Source of the DNA: an uncultured Lachnospiraceae bacterium
GTDB lineage: Bacteria > Bacillota > Clostridia > Lachnospirales > Lachnospiraceae
NCBI GenBank assembly: GCA_910578555.1
Contig: CAJTPS010000004.1
Coordinates: forward strand, 62,001 to 126,000
Length of the DNA: 64,000 nucleotides
Reading direction: 5' to 3'
The position numbers and the translations under genes were made by a program. Numbering within the stretch: position 1 is the stretch's first letter; each line of letters starts with the position of its first letter. The notes below the pieces were generated by a model. It was not told the DNA's origin and made no database searches. It saw only the letters and a list, made by a program, of their open reading frames with translations. Of the stretch, positions 16,852-25,070 are shown piece by piece.

Positions 16852-18150
16852 CTATATCTCATCTATCAACCGTATGATATCCTTAAACGGCATCAAGGCG
16901 GAATCAACCTCCAGTGCCCTGTGATTTCGCAGAATCTGAACCGCCGTATTCTGCATTGCAGGGAATGCGCTCCGCGTCAGTTGATTCGCATAAATGACAA
17001 TATTGACTCCCGCCTCCGCCAGTTCCTCTTCGGTTATACTGTTAAAGGATGTGGGCACTACCACAATCGGGGTCTTAGTATCTTTCCGGCGAAATCTCCT
17101 GCAGAAATCCACGATCTCATCCGGCTGCTTCCTGCGCGAGTGAATCATAATACCGTCCGCTCCGGCCTCAGTATACGCCATGGCCCGCTCCAGCGCATCT
17201 TCCATGCCCCGTTCCAGAATCAGGCTCTCGATTCTGGCTATGATCATAAATTCCTCCGTCCGCAGCGCCCTCTTGCCGGCGCTTATTTTCGCACAGAAGT
17301 TCTCAATGCTGTCCTGTGTCTGCTCCACCTCCGTGCCGAACAAAGAATTTTTCTTAAGCCCCGTCTTGTCCTCTATGATAACCGCAGAAACACCCATTCG
17401 TTCCAATGTCCTGACATTATATACAAAATGTTCGATCAGTCCGCCCGTATCCCCGTCGAGAATGATCGGCTTCGTCGTCACATCCATCACATCATCAATC
17501 GTACGGATTCTGGAAGACATATCCACCAGTTCTATATCCGGCTTACCCTTCGCCGTCGAGTCGCACAGGGAAGAGATCCACATGGCATCAAACTGATCCG
17601 GTCTGCCGCTGCTCTCCACAACCGTCTTCTCCGCGATCAGTCCGGTCAGACCCGAATGCACCTCCAGCGCCTTGACAATCGGCCGTATACCGATCAGCTG
17701 CCGCAGCCGCTTACGTCTGAATTCAGGCATGGCAAGTTTCTCTCTCATCTGGTCGTCTATACGCTTCACGTTCTCATTGCAGGTGTAAGGAATCTCTATC
17801 AGCTGCCCCCCTGTCTTCGCAAGGTTATCAATAACATTATCCCTGATGACCTTCTCCGGACCTTCGGTCCAATTGTCGCCATGTACCACATAATCCGGCT
17901 TCAGTTCCTCCAGAATATGATCATACATAACGTCCTGCTGAACCAGAACGTCCTTAACCAGACCGGTCTGTCTGACGATCTCCATACGCTGTTCTAACGA
18001 TATGGTCGGAAATCTGTTAAAACCAACCATCGCAGCATCGGACAATACGCCGACGTATACCTCGCCGTACGCCGCCGCCTTCTGCAGAATATTCAGATGT
18101 CCCTCATGAATCACGTCCGTGCAGAAACATGTATAAACCTTCTTCGCCAT
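16852..18150 (-). CDS. Phosphoenolpyruvate mutase with N-terminal cytidylyltransferase-like domain
   Basis: PEP mutase rearranges phosphoenolpyruvate to phosphonopyruvate, forming the C-P bond. The C-terminal domain (about residues 145-432) has LDGDTGG (231-237) and the defining EDKTGLKKNS (260-269), which separates mutases from isocitrate lyase relatives. Residues 1-135 form a separate nucleotidyltransferase of the glycerol-3-phosphate/phosphoethanolamine cytidylyltransferase type with HEGH at 15-18 and the late SLEQRMEIVR block. Such fusions are known, but here a second, LicC-like nucleotidyltransferase lies next door, so the roles of the two are unclear. At 432 residues it is about 135 longer than a single-domain mutase. 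Confidence 0.96.
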   Translation of the reverse strand: MAKKVYTCFCTDVIHEGHLNILQKAAAYGEVYVGVLSDAAMVGFNRFPTISLEQRMEIVRQTGLVKDVLVQQDVMYDHILEELKPDYVVHGDNWTEGPEKVIRDNVIDNLAKTGGQLIEIPYTCNENVKRIDDQMREKLAMPEFRRKRLRQLIGIRPIVKALEVHSGLTGLIAEKTVVESSGRPDQFDAMWISSLCDSTAKGKPDIELVDMSSRIRTIDDVMDVTTKPIILDGDTGGLIEHFVYNVRTLERMGVSAVIIEDKTGLKKNSLFGTEVEQTQDSIENFCAKISAGKRALRTEEFMIIARIESLILERGMEDALERAMAYTEAGADGIMIHSRRKQPDEIVDFCRRFRRKDTKTPIVVVPTSFNSITEEELAEAGVNIVIYANQLTRSAFPAMQNTAVQILRNHRALEVDSALMPFKDIIRLIDEI

Positions 18151-18166
18151 ATCTTCCCGCCTTTAT

Positions 18167-19303
18167 TTATGATATCCGGTCGTTGTATTGTACCGGAACA
18201 GCAACCCCGCAGTGCTGTAATGCTTCCTGAAACACACTGAAAAACTCCCTGATATCTTTCTCGTCGATCGCACCCAGCGCACACAGCCTGAACATGCCCA
18301 GATTCTCAACTTTGCCGGGATAGATCGTAAATCCCTTCTCATAACAATAATCGTGAATCTTCTCAAAATCCCAATGTTCATCATCCGGATACAATGCTGC
18401 CGCAACCAGTCCGGATTCCAGTTCTTCCGGAATGTAGATCCTAAAGCCCATCGCGCTCAACCCGGTCCTGATCGCCTGATAAACCCGGCAGTGCCGTGCC
18501 CACTTCCCCGCTTCCCCCTCTTCAAAATATTCCAAAAGCGCCTGCCGCACCGCATATATCACCTGCACCGGCGGCGTAAAATGCATCTCGCCATGAGCTT
18601 TCGCATACGCATACTGCATATACAGGTTGCAGTAATAAGAACGCTTCGGATATTCGGCGGAAGCCTCTATCATGGATTTTCTCCCGATTATGAAAGATAA
18701 TCCTGTCATCGCCATAATCCCTTTCTGTGCCGAAGCCATACAGAAATCTATCTCATCCTTCTCCATATGGATCGGGCGCATTGCATAGGTCGAAGTTGTA
18801 TCTACCGCAAACACTCCCTGGTAACGGTGTACCAGCGCGCCGATTTCCCTGAGCGGATTCATAAGACCGGTTCCCGTCTCATGATGCGTTGTATAGACCA
18901 GGGCAATATCGGGATTCTCCTGCAGTGTTTTCTCAATAAGCGGCAGATCCGGTCTGCTGTTTAACGGAAATTTGAGATTTATATAAGGCAGACCGTAATA
19001 TTCGCATATATCCGCACCGCGGCTGCTGTACGCGCCGTTATTGATAATCAGTATCTTCTTATGCGCCGGAAGCAGAGAATTCAGGCAGATGTCCATATTG
19101 ATCGTCCCCGAACCGCAAAATAAAACCGCCGCGTACTCTTCAGGATCTGCATGTACGATCCGCAGCAGCCCTTCCTCCACTTCGCGCATAACAGATACAA
19201 ATTCTTTTTCCCGAGGACAGATATCCGGAACCACCTGCGCCATCTTCACCGTATCGGTGGTCGTCGCGGGACCGGGATTTAATAAAATATTTCTTCTGAT
19301 CAT
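18167..19303 (-). CDS. phnW: 2-aminoethylphosphonate-pyruvate transaminase
   Basis: The 378-residue fold-type I PLP enzyme begins with the class signature LLNPGPATTT, has FCGSGTINMD for phosphate binding, Asp168 in FAVDTTSTY and the PLP lysine Lys194 in MASAQKGIMAMTG. In a biosynthetic setting it converts phosphonoacetaldehyde to 2-aminoethylphosphonate; elsewhere the enzyme works in degradation. No phosphonatase (PhnX) or C-P lyase gene is present here, and PEP mutase and Ppd are adjacent, so synthesis is favoured. GGGGAG lies seven bases before the ATG at 19303. Spacing to the next gene is 16 bases. Confidence 0.95.
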   Translation of the reverse strand: MIRRNILLNPGPATTTDTVKMAQVVPDICPREKEFVSVMREVEEGLLRIVHADPEEYAAVLFCGSGTINMDICLNSLLPAHKKILIINNGAYSSRGADICEYYGLPYINLKFPLNSRPDLPLIEKTLQENPDIALVYTTHHETGTGLMNPLREIGALVHRYQGVFAVDTTSTYAMRPIHMEKDEIDFCMASAQKGIMAMTGLSFIIGRKSMIEASAEYPKRSYYCNLYMQYAYAKAHGEMHFTPPVQVIYAVRQALLEYFEEGEAGKWARHCRVYQAIRTGLSAMGFRIYIPEELESGLVAAALYPDDEHWDFEKIHDYCYEKGFTIYPGKVENLGMFRLCALGAIDEKDIREFFSVFQEALQHCGVAVPVQYNDRIS

Positions 19304-19315
19304 GACGATTCTCCC

Positions 19316-21193
19316 CTATCTGGCCGAACGTTCCACAAGACGGTCAATAATATACTTAGCGCCCGCCTTACCGCTCATTCCAATGTTATAGATATATTGC
19401 TCCTTTAGCTTCTGCATGGAAGCCGGCGCAAACTGTTCATCACCAAGCAGCCGTTCCACAGCAGGTACAATTTCCCGGCCGATCTCTTCCTGCGCGACCG
19501 ATATTCCTACTCTGTCACGCAATTCTATATCAATCGGAACTGTGTCCAGTTCCTGATAATCCGGATTCACGATCTTCATCGGCGTATTGATAAACAGCAC
19601 AGGTTTCAGCGTGGAAAATGCGTATTCATAAGCAATGCTTGACCAGTCTGTTATCAGCAGATCCGCCATGTATACCGTTTTATTGGATGAAAAGTCTTTC
19701 TGAAACGTCACATCATATGCCTGAAATGCAGCCGCCAGTGCATCGATCCTCGACTCGTAGTGACGCACATACTGCGGATGCGGCCTTACAATAACATGGT
19801 GCTCTGTCTGCACAAGCCGTTCCAGCAGCTGTTCAATACAGGAATCCAGTATATTGTCCTTCTGCCATGAAGGCGCAATCAGAACGGTCTTCCGGGATTC
19901 GCGCGCTGTCTTTTGTTCCTCCTGTACCATCTGCTTATAGGATTCCGTCATATTATCAATGACAGAAGACCCCCATTCAATCAGATTCTTGCCCGGCAGA
20001 TGAAACTTCTGCTCCCGCTCTGCAATTTCCGACTTATTCTTCGGTCCCGATGTAAAAATCGTATCAAAATGGTCAAGCGCCTCCTTGCGGAACGTCAGAT
20101 TGGAACTGTTTACATCGTGCGGAACATATATATACTCGATATCTTTTTTCACATAAGAACGTTTCAGCTGAAAATTCTCTAAATCGGGAGTCGTCATCAC
20201 CATGATATCCGTCTCCATCTTCATCATCAGAATAATCATCGTATTCTCATTGATATAGTACGGCCTAAACTGATCGCTTTCCAGCCGGAACACTTCGTCT
20301 TCGGGATCGCTTGTAATATAATGGACAACTATATTCGTCCGCCGTATAATCTCCTCGATTATATTCCGATAGTATTTATAAAACCCGTTCTTTTCAGAAT
20401 AAAACACTACTTTTTTATCCGGCGTTTTGAGGAATCTCTTATAATCCGCCCTGCCCTTCGCCCGGTACGGATTTGACCTGTCCTCTTTCTGCTTAACGGT
20501 CATGAACTCTTTCGCTTTCCTGAGTTCTTCCTTGCTTTCCTCCAAAGCCTCATAGTCAATATAGTGCTTCGGATTGATCCAGATATTTAGAAGAATTAAC
20601 TGTACCACCGAGAGAATATTACTGCAGCTCCAGTAGAATCCCACACCTGTTGAAACAAAGAAACCTAAATAAAGCGAAAGCGCTACCGAGAAAATCATCG
20701 TTCCGTATTTATTGAGCAGCCCCTGCTCGGACTGCAGCACATTGGCCTTGTTCTGTACATAACACATGAAAAAAGCGGATAACGCCGCCAGCAAGGGGAT
20801 CACCAGGGTGATCCCGCCTGTCTTTACGGGAATATCCGTCAGGCTTGTCCCTCTCTTAACTGCCTCCACCACGCCCATCAGCAGCGCAAGCTGGATAAAC
20901 AATGGTACCAAATCTGCAAGAGGGCTGTATTTCTCTCTCTTAAATAATTTATATTGTTCCTCGGAAATTGCATCCTGATTACCAAAATAAGTCGCCTTAA
21001 TATGATTCATCTCGGGCGACATGCGTACCGTCTTAATGGAATTCTTCTGTACCCACACAGATAAGGGCAAAAGGATTATTTTGGTCAACAGTGTAAAGAT
21101 AAAAACAGCCGCCCAGTAGTTATGGCAGAACGCGTAACTCAGATTAATGAGTGCAAGCAAACCGTTGACTACAATATCTGTTATTGTGCTCAT
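19316..21193 (-). CDS. YidC/Oxa1-type insertase domain fused to a CDP-glycerol glycerophosphotransferase-type domain
   Basis: Residues 1-215 resemble the YidC/Oxa1 core: five hydrophobic segments, WAAVFIFTLLTKIILLPL with Lys38 where YidC has its groove arginine, a charged cytoplasmic loop with SPEMNHIKA, and SPLADLVPLFIQLALLMGV. A linker of about 45 charged residues follows. Residues 260-610 match the TagB/TagF phosphotransferase domain: VPHDVNSSN, the His of VRPHPQYVRH (His472), and LITDWSSIAYEYAF, corresponding to the TDYSS motif. TagF-type enzymes transfer glycerol phosphate from CDP-glycerol; here, next to 2-aminoethylphosphonate genes, CMP-aminoethylphosphonate is a plausible donor. AAGAGG precedes the ATG. 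The fusion would place polymer modification beside a membrane channel or chaperone; this is inference. Confidence 0.88.
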   Translation of the reverse strand: MSTITDIVVNGLLALINLSYAFCHNYWAAVFIFTLLTKIILLPLSVWVQKNSIKTVRMSPEMNHIKATYFGNQDAISEEQYKLFKREKYSPLADLVPLFIQLALLMGVVEAVKRGTSLTDIPVKTGGITLVIPLLAALSAFFMCYVQNKANVLQSEQGLLNKYGTMIFSVALSLYLGFFVSTGVGFYWSCSNILSVVQLILLNIWINPKHYIDYEALEESKEELRKAKEFMTVKQKEDRSNPYRAKGRADYKRFLKTPDKKVVFYSEKNGFYKYYRNIIEEIIRRTNIVVHYITSDPEDEVFRLESDQFRPYYINENTMIILMMKMETDIMVMTTPDLENFQLKRSYVKKDIEYIYVPHDVNSSNLTFRKEALDHFDTIFTSGPKNKSEIAEREQKFHLPGKNLIEWGSSVIDNMTESYKQMVQEEQKTARESRKTVLIAPSWQKDNILDSCIEQLLERLVQTEHHVIVRPHPQYVRHYESRIDALAAAFQAYDVTFQKDFSSNKTVYMADLLITDWSSIAYEYAFSTLKPVLFINTPMKIVNPDYQELDTVPIDIELRDRVGISVAQEEIGREIVPAVERLLGDEQFAPASMQKLKEQYIYNIGMSGKAGAKYIIDRLVERSAR

Positions 21194-21202
21194 AAACGCC
21201 TC

Positions 21203-21460
21203 TTAATCATCTACATCCTTAAACTCGATCGCTGTTCCTTCCGTATCTGCGTTCGACTTGTTCTTTCTGAAAAAAGCAAAAATCCTGTGTCTGAAAATAG
21301 TAAATACCGCTCCGATCGCGATCAAAGCACCTGCCACAGCCTGAATAATATACGTAACCGCCGACGGGTCAATATACGCCTGCGCCGGTATCGTAAACAA
21401 ATACCAGAAACATCCTGCAAAGTATATAAATTTAAAGATTTGTAATCCCGAACGTTTCAT
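21203..21460 (-). CDS. Small membrane protein with AYIDPS motif
   Basis: The 85-residue protein has an N-terminal hydrophobic segment (about residues 9-27, possibly a signal anchor), the motif AYIDPSAVTY just outside it, a second helix around IIQAVAGALIAIGAVFTIF (38-56), then a basic cytoplasmic-looking RHRIFAFFRKN stretch and an acidic tail. It is the first gene of the phosphonate operon, with AAAGGAG ten bases before the ATG. I have seen similar IDPS/IDPG-type small membrane proteins beside surface-polymer genes but know no tested function. A subunit or regulator of the adjacent YidC-fused transferase is the natural guess. Confidence 0.75.
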   Translation of the reverse strand: MKRSGLQIFKFIYFAGCFWYLFTIPAQAYIDPSAVTYIIQAVAGALIAIGAVFTIFRHRIFAFFRKNKSNADTEGTAIEFKDVDD

Positions 21461-21496
21461 CTGTTGTTGTCTCCTTTCCGATAACGAATCTAATAT

Positions 21497-21525
21497 ATTA
21501 TATCCTATTTATAAAGGATATGCAA
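21497..21525 (-). promoter_or_regulatory. Promoter of the phosphonate operon
   Basis: On the minus strand TTGCAT (21520-21525) and TATAAT (21497-21502) are spaced by exactly 17 bases, about 37 bases before the first start codon at 21460. The -10 box is a consensus match. No other good promoter was seen within the eight tightly packed genes downstream, so they probably form one transcript to 12410. Confidence 0.7.
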
Positions 21526-21573
21526 TTATCAAATACTCTATTAGTTTTGCCATCTGCAGTTATTCCATGCACC

Positions 21574-21602
21574 TTGCGCTTTGCCGTAAAATAAGTTAAG
21601 AT
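21574..21602 (+). promoter_or_regulatory. Promoter of the plus-strand GT2 gene
   Basis: TTGCGC (21574-21579) and TAAGAT (21597-21602) are spaced by 17 bases, 32 bases before the ATG at 21635. The -10 box is inside the inverted repeat at 21596-21615. Confidence 0.45.
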
Positions 21603-21615
21603 GAATACATCTTAA
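21596..21615. promoter_or_regulatory. Perfect inverted repeat overlapping a promoter, possible operator
   Basis: TTAAGATG and CATCTTAA form perfect 8-base arms around AATA. The repeat covers the proposed -10 box and start point of the GT2 gene at 21635 in the divergent gap with the phosphonate operon. A DNA-binding site is more likely than a terminator because no T run follows and the stem is AT-rich. Confidence 0.45.
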
Positions 21616-21634
21616 TGATGAAAAGGAGTCTCCC

Positions 21635-22654
21635 ATGCATGCTATTCCTCTGTTGAGTATTATCGTTCCGGTATATAATGTTGAACCATATTTAGTGAAA
21701 TGCCTGGACAGCCTTCTTGCCCAGCGTATTTCCGATTACGAAGTAATACTGGTAGATGACGGTTCCACAGATAACAGCGGCGCCATTTGCGACAAATATG
21801 CTGCACAAAACGCCGTCTTCCAGTGTATTCATAAGCCCAACGGCGGACTTCCTTCCGCCCGAAAAGCCGGTTTTCAAATCAGCCGCGGACAGTATGTAAC
21901 CTTTGTTGACAGTGACGATTGGATATCTCCCGATATGTACGCAGCCATGTGCGGTGTCATTCCCGACACCCGCGCCGATATTGTGATCTGCGATTATACC
22001 GCCGTCATGCCTGACAGGGAAGTGGTCTGCCGTACTCCTTTTGCGCCCGGATTCTATGATAAGGCACGGCTGGAACAGGAAATCTATCCTTACATGATTT
22101 ATTCCGGGACTTTTTTTAAATACGGCATTGCACCCAGTCTTTGCAACAAACTGTTTCGCCGCGATCTGCTGCAAAGCCATCTGATGCACGTTCCTGACAA
22201 TATCGTTGTCGGTGAAGATGCTCTTGCCTCATACAGCTGCATGCTGGAAGCAGACTCCATGTATATTCTGGACAAATCCTTTTATTACTACCGGAGCAAT
22301 CCCTCTTCCGTGAGCCGCTGCTCCATACCGTTTAAACGTTTATCCGAGAATCACATCGTATTCGACACGCTTCAAAGTGTGATCGATACTGCCGCATATC
22401 CGCATATGCAAAGGCAGCTCGACTATTACTATGTGTACCAGAGCCTTCTGGCCCTTACGCTTGTCTATAAAGGCATGCTCCTTGCCGGTCAGGACTTTCG
22501 GCAGTCCTTTCTGGATGAATGCGGCGATCCGCTGATCCGGTCGGCTTTTGCCGCGGTGCCCGTCCGGGATATCGCCGGCTCGCATAACAAGCTGTACGCT
22601 GTCTGCATCCGCCACAGACTCTACGGTCTGTTCCGGCTGTTACTGAAGCACTGA
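21635..22654 (+). CDS. Family 2 glycosyltransferase (EpsJ/CapH-like)
   Basis: The N-terminus LLSIIVPVYNVEPYLVKCL, VDDGSTDNSGAICDKYA, KPNGGLPSARKAGF and FVDSDDWI are textbook GT2 motifs of soluble enzymes that add sugars to lipid-linked repeat units. The protein is 339 residues with no clear membrane helix. AAAAGGAG sits eight bases upstream of the ATG. It is the only plus-strand glycosyltransferase in this part and has its own promoter, overlapped by an inverted repeat, divergent from the phosphonate operon. Donor sugar and acceptor are not predictable. Confidence 0.92.
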   Translation: MHAIPLLSIIVPVYNVEPYLVKCLDSLLAQRISDYEVILVDDGSTDNSGAICDKYAAQNAVFQCIHKPNGGLPSARKAGFQISRGQYVTFVDSDDWISPDMYAAMCGVIPDTRADIVICDYTAVMPDREVVCRTPFAPGFYDKARLEQEIYPYMIYSGTFFKYGIAPSLCNKLFRRDLLQSHLMHVPDNIVVGEDALASYSCMLEADSMYILDKSFYYYRSNPSSVSRCSIPFKRLSENHIVFDTLQSVIDTAAYPHMQRQLDYYYVYQSLLALTLVYKGMLLAGQDFRQSFLDECGDPLIRSAFAAVPVRDIAGSHNKLYAVCIRHRLYGLFRLLLKH

Positions 22655-22700
22655 TACACAGAACATCCGTCTCTTTACTTCTGCCGGCCGGGCTTTCACT

Positions 22701-25037
22701 CTACGGCTGCAACACCCACCGCTGCTCCTCGCTCTCATTCAGTGTTTCCGGTGTCACTTCTCCGTTCCGGTAAGTAAGCGCCAGATCATCTATCGTAATG
22801 TAATATCCCCCGCCATTGGCAACACGAAGTGTCCACCGATAAGACACGGTTTCCTCCGGCACATGGAACATGTTCATATCATCATCCAGATATGTGATCA
22901 CCTCGGCGCTTTCACCGCTGCGGTCGACGGCCAGCGCCTGTTCATTCCCGCGGAAGCGCATACACAGGCCGCCGCTTTCCTTTAACACTAATATCTTGTT
23001 CCCGATATCCCTGATCTCTGATACTTTTGTCGCGGCTCCTTGTTCCTCTGCCGCAGAATCTGCGGCGGCACCGTCCTGCGCAGCCCCTGTCGTCTGCCCT
23101 GCATCCGATATGCGCGAGGGGACCGGCACAAATGTCATTTGCCCGTTTTGCACTGTCAATGCGGTATCCTGTGCAAGATAAGGTGACAGGTAATAGTAGC
23201 CTTCCGATAATCCTGCGGCAATACCGCCTGCCGCCGCGCCGGTTTCTCCACGGTGATAGAACTGCCGCGCCGCGTCCTCGCCGTCGTTTAACGCAATCGT
23301 ACGGTCAAACAGATTCGTTCTGCTAAAAAGCGCCAGCAGGCACACCATGGCGAACAGCGCGCAGACAGGCATCCGCACTTCCTTTTTGCGTATCACGGTC
23401 AGCAGATTGTATGCCCCGCCTTTCACTGCCTGCTTTCCCCGGATCTTACTCTGCCGCACGGCCTCTCCTGCATGACAAATAACGCCATCCATCCATCTGA
23501 CCCAGTCCGCCAGTCCCTTGACCGCATAGGGAATCAGAATCACAAAATACGGAATCGTATAGGAGGCGCTGGACTCCCAGAAGAAATGGAACAGCCAGCC
23601 GCCCAGGAACACGACCGCCCCCATCAATTCATATATATTGCGGCTCTTACGGTTCAAAATCAGATACAGAATAAAACCTGCCAGAAACAGTGTCTGCGCA
23701 TAGTTTAACAGGATCGAAAGCCTCACGCTCCCCTTTCCTTCAATCAGACTGTGTGCGTACTCCGGCATACTGCCCGCCGCCGCTCTTCCCTTCGTGCGGT
23801 CCAGGCAGATAAATGTCGGATCGTTCCACTGAAACGCATTCTTACGTGCAAAGAAGGGAATGCCTTCATCCAACGGATTCTGTGACATTCTTGTCATAAT
23901 TTTCCTGATGTCTGCAATCGAAGCTTCCGTGATCTTCTCCGTATCATACTCGTATCTCTCGAAGACTTCATTGATATATCCGCTGTAGCCTCCCGGTCCC
24001 AGCGGTGTCTCCTGCAGTCCCATGACGATCCACGATACCATCACTTCCCCGTCCCCCGCCTCGTATCCGGACAGATGTTCCACGTACCGGCTGCATATCT
24101 GATTACAACCCGCCACTCCGAGTCCCATCAGCGTCAGACAGACAAGAGAGGCAATCCACTGCCGCCCGCGTTCTTTCTTCGTCAGCAGAGCAGCATAAAC
24201 TGCATCATAAAGCAGAAAGCATCCGATCGCCACCAGATAGATCAGACAATTCATCTTGATCACTGTCGCCAGACCCATACACAGCGCCGCCGGTATCATA
24301 TAACGGTACCGCCTTGTCGCCAGATACTTTGCCGCGAAGTACAATGCCCCAAGAGACAGCGCCATACCGGGCAGTATGCCGTACAGATATGTCACATAGA
24401 AAGATAAAGGCACCCACAGAATCAGCGCCGCATACACCATGGACGGCAGCTTCTCATCCTCCTGCCAGAAGATCGCAGACAGCCTGACGAGGAGTCCGTA
24501 GACCGCCGCCAGCGCGATCACATTGACAAACTGCAGACCGATATAATTATCCATTCCAAACAAAAAGGATAGCAGATAATAGAACAGAATAATGCCTGAC
24601 TGAAAAGGATACCGAAACAGGTAACCGCCCTCCGCATATGCAGAAAAGTCCCCTCTGCGCCACTGCATGGCAATTGCATACACTTTCGCCGGATCGGAAC
24701 CGGGCGCCAGTCTCGTCGCAAAGATCCAGACAGTGCCCATAACCAGAATAATAATCGTGCCGAACGCATACAACCGCGGCAGACGTGCACGCAGACGGGG
24801 CGTACCCCTGTACAGCAGCACACCCAGAACCGTCAGCGCAGCGAACACCAGCAGATGTTTCCATGGCTGATCCGCAATATTTAATGTTCGCTCCTGCAGC
24901 GAACCGTCTTCCTTTGTAATCACTCCGACGAAACTGGTACTGAACACGCTCTGCAGGCACATGCCTGTCGCAATGAGCAGCAGCAGAATACGTATCACAT
25001 TATTTACAATCTGATAAAATGCTCTCTGTATTTTCAT
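22701..25037 (-). CDS. Large GT-C-like membrane protein with C-terminal ricin-like extracellular domain
   Basis: About twelve hydrophobic segments fill residues 15-520. The first extracellular loop has RLAPGSDPAKVYAIAMQWRR, like the acidic loop of PMT/GT-C glycosyltransferases. After the last helix (SRTNLFDRTIAL region) come about 230 extracellular residues that end with YRWTLRVANGGGYYI and EEQRWVLQP; the repeated aromatic-x-W/QxW pattern suggests a partial ricin-type beta-trefoil sugar-binding domain. At 778 residues it is longer than typical GT-C proteins. The ATG at 25037 was preferred over GTG at 25043; both have weak sites. It follows a same-strand GT2 gene, which fits a donor-making/donor-using pair, but that GT2 lacks membrane helices. 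Confidence 0.72.
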   Translation of the reverse strand: MKIQRAFYQIVNNVIRILLLLIATGMCLQSVFSTSFVGVITKEDGSLQERTLNIADQPWKHLLVFAALTVLGVLLYRGTPRLRARLPRLYAFGTIIILVMGTVWIFATRLAPGSDPAKVYAIAMQWRRGDFSAYAEGGYLFRYPFQSGIILFYYLLSFLFGMDNYIGLQFVNVIALAAVYGLLVRLSAIFWQEDEKLPSMVYAALILWVPLSFYVTYLYGILPGMALSLGALYFAAKYLATRRYRYMIPAALCMGLATVIKMNCLIYLVAIGCFLLYDAVYAALLTKKERGRQWIASLVCLTLMGLGVAGCNQICSRYVEHLSGYEAGDGEVMVSWIVMGLQETPLGPGGYSGYINEVFERYEYDTEKITEASIADIRKIMTRMSQNPLDEGIPFFARKNAFQWNDPTFICLDRTKGRAAAGSMPEYAHSLIEGKGSVRLSILLNYAQTLFLAGFILYLILNRKSRNIYELMGAVVFLGGWLFHFFWESSASYTIPYFVILIPYAVKGLADWVRWMDGVICHAGEAVRQSKIRGKQAVKGGAYNLLTVIRKKEVRMPVCALFAMVCLLALFSRTNLFDRTIALNDGEDAARQFYHRGETGAAAGGIAAGLSEGYYYLSPYLAQDTALTVQNGQMTFVPVPSRISDAGQTTGAAQDGAAADSAAEEQGAATKVSEIRDIGNKILVLKESGGLCMRFRGNEQALAVDRSGESAEVITYLDDDMNMFHVPEETVSYRWTLRVANGGGYYITIDDLALTYRNGEVTPETLNESEEQRWVLQP

Positions 25038-25070
25038 ATCCACAATCTTTCTGTCCGCAAAGGCGCCATG

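Noticed and set aside
16777..17997. Long plus-strand open frame opposite the PEP mutase gene
   Set aside because: It has an Arg/His/Leu-rich composition, no family motif and no ribosome binding site, while the minus strand encodes a clear enzyme.
18167..19303. Phosphonate degradation role for the AEP transaminase
   Set aside because: No phosphonatase, C-P lyase or phosphonate transporter is present, while both biosynthetic enzymes are adjacent.
19316..21193. General housekeeping YidC insertase
   Set aside because: It is fused to a TagF-type domain, sits in a phosphonate operon and lacks the rnpA/jag neighbourhood of housekeeping yidC.
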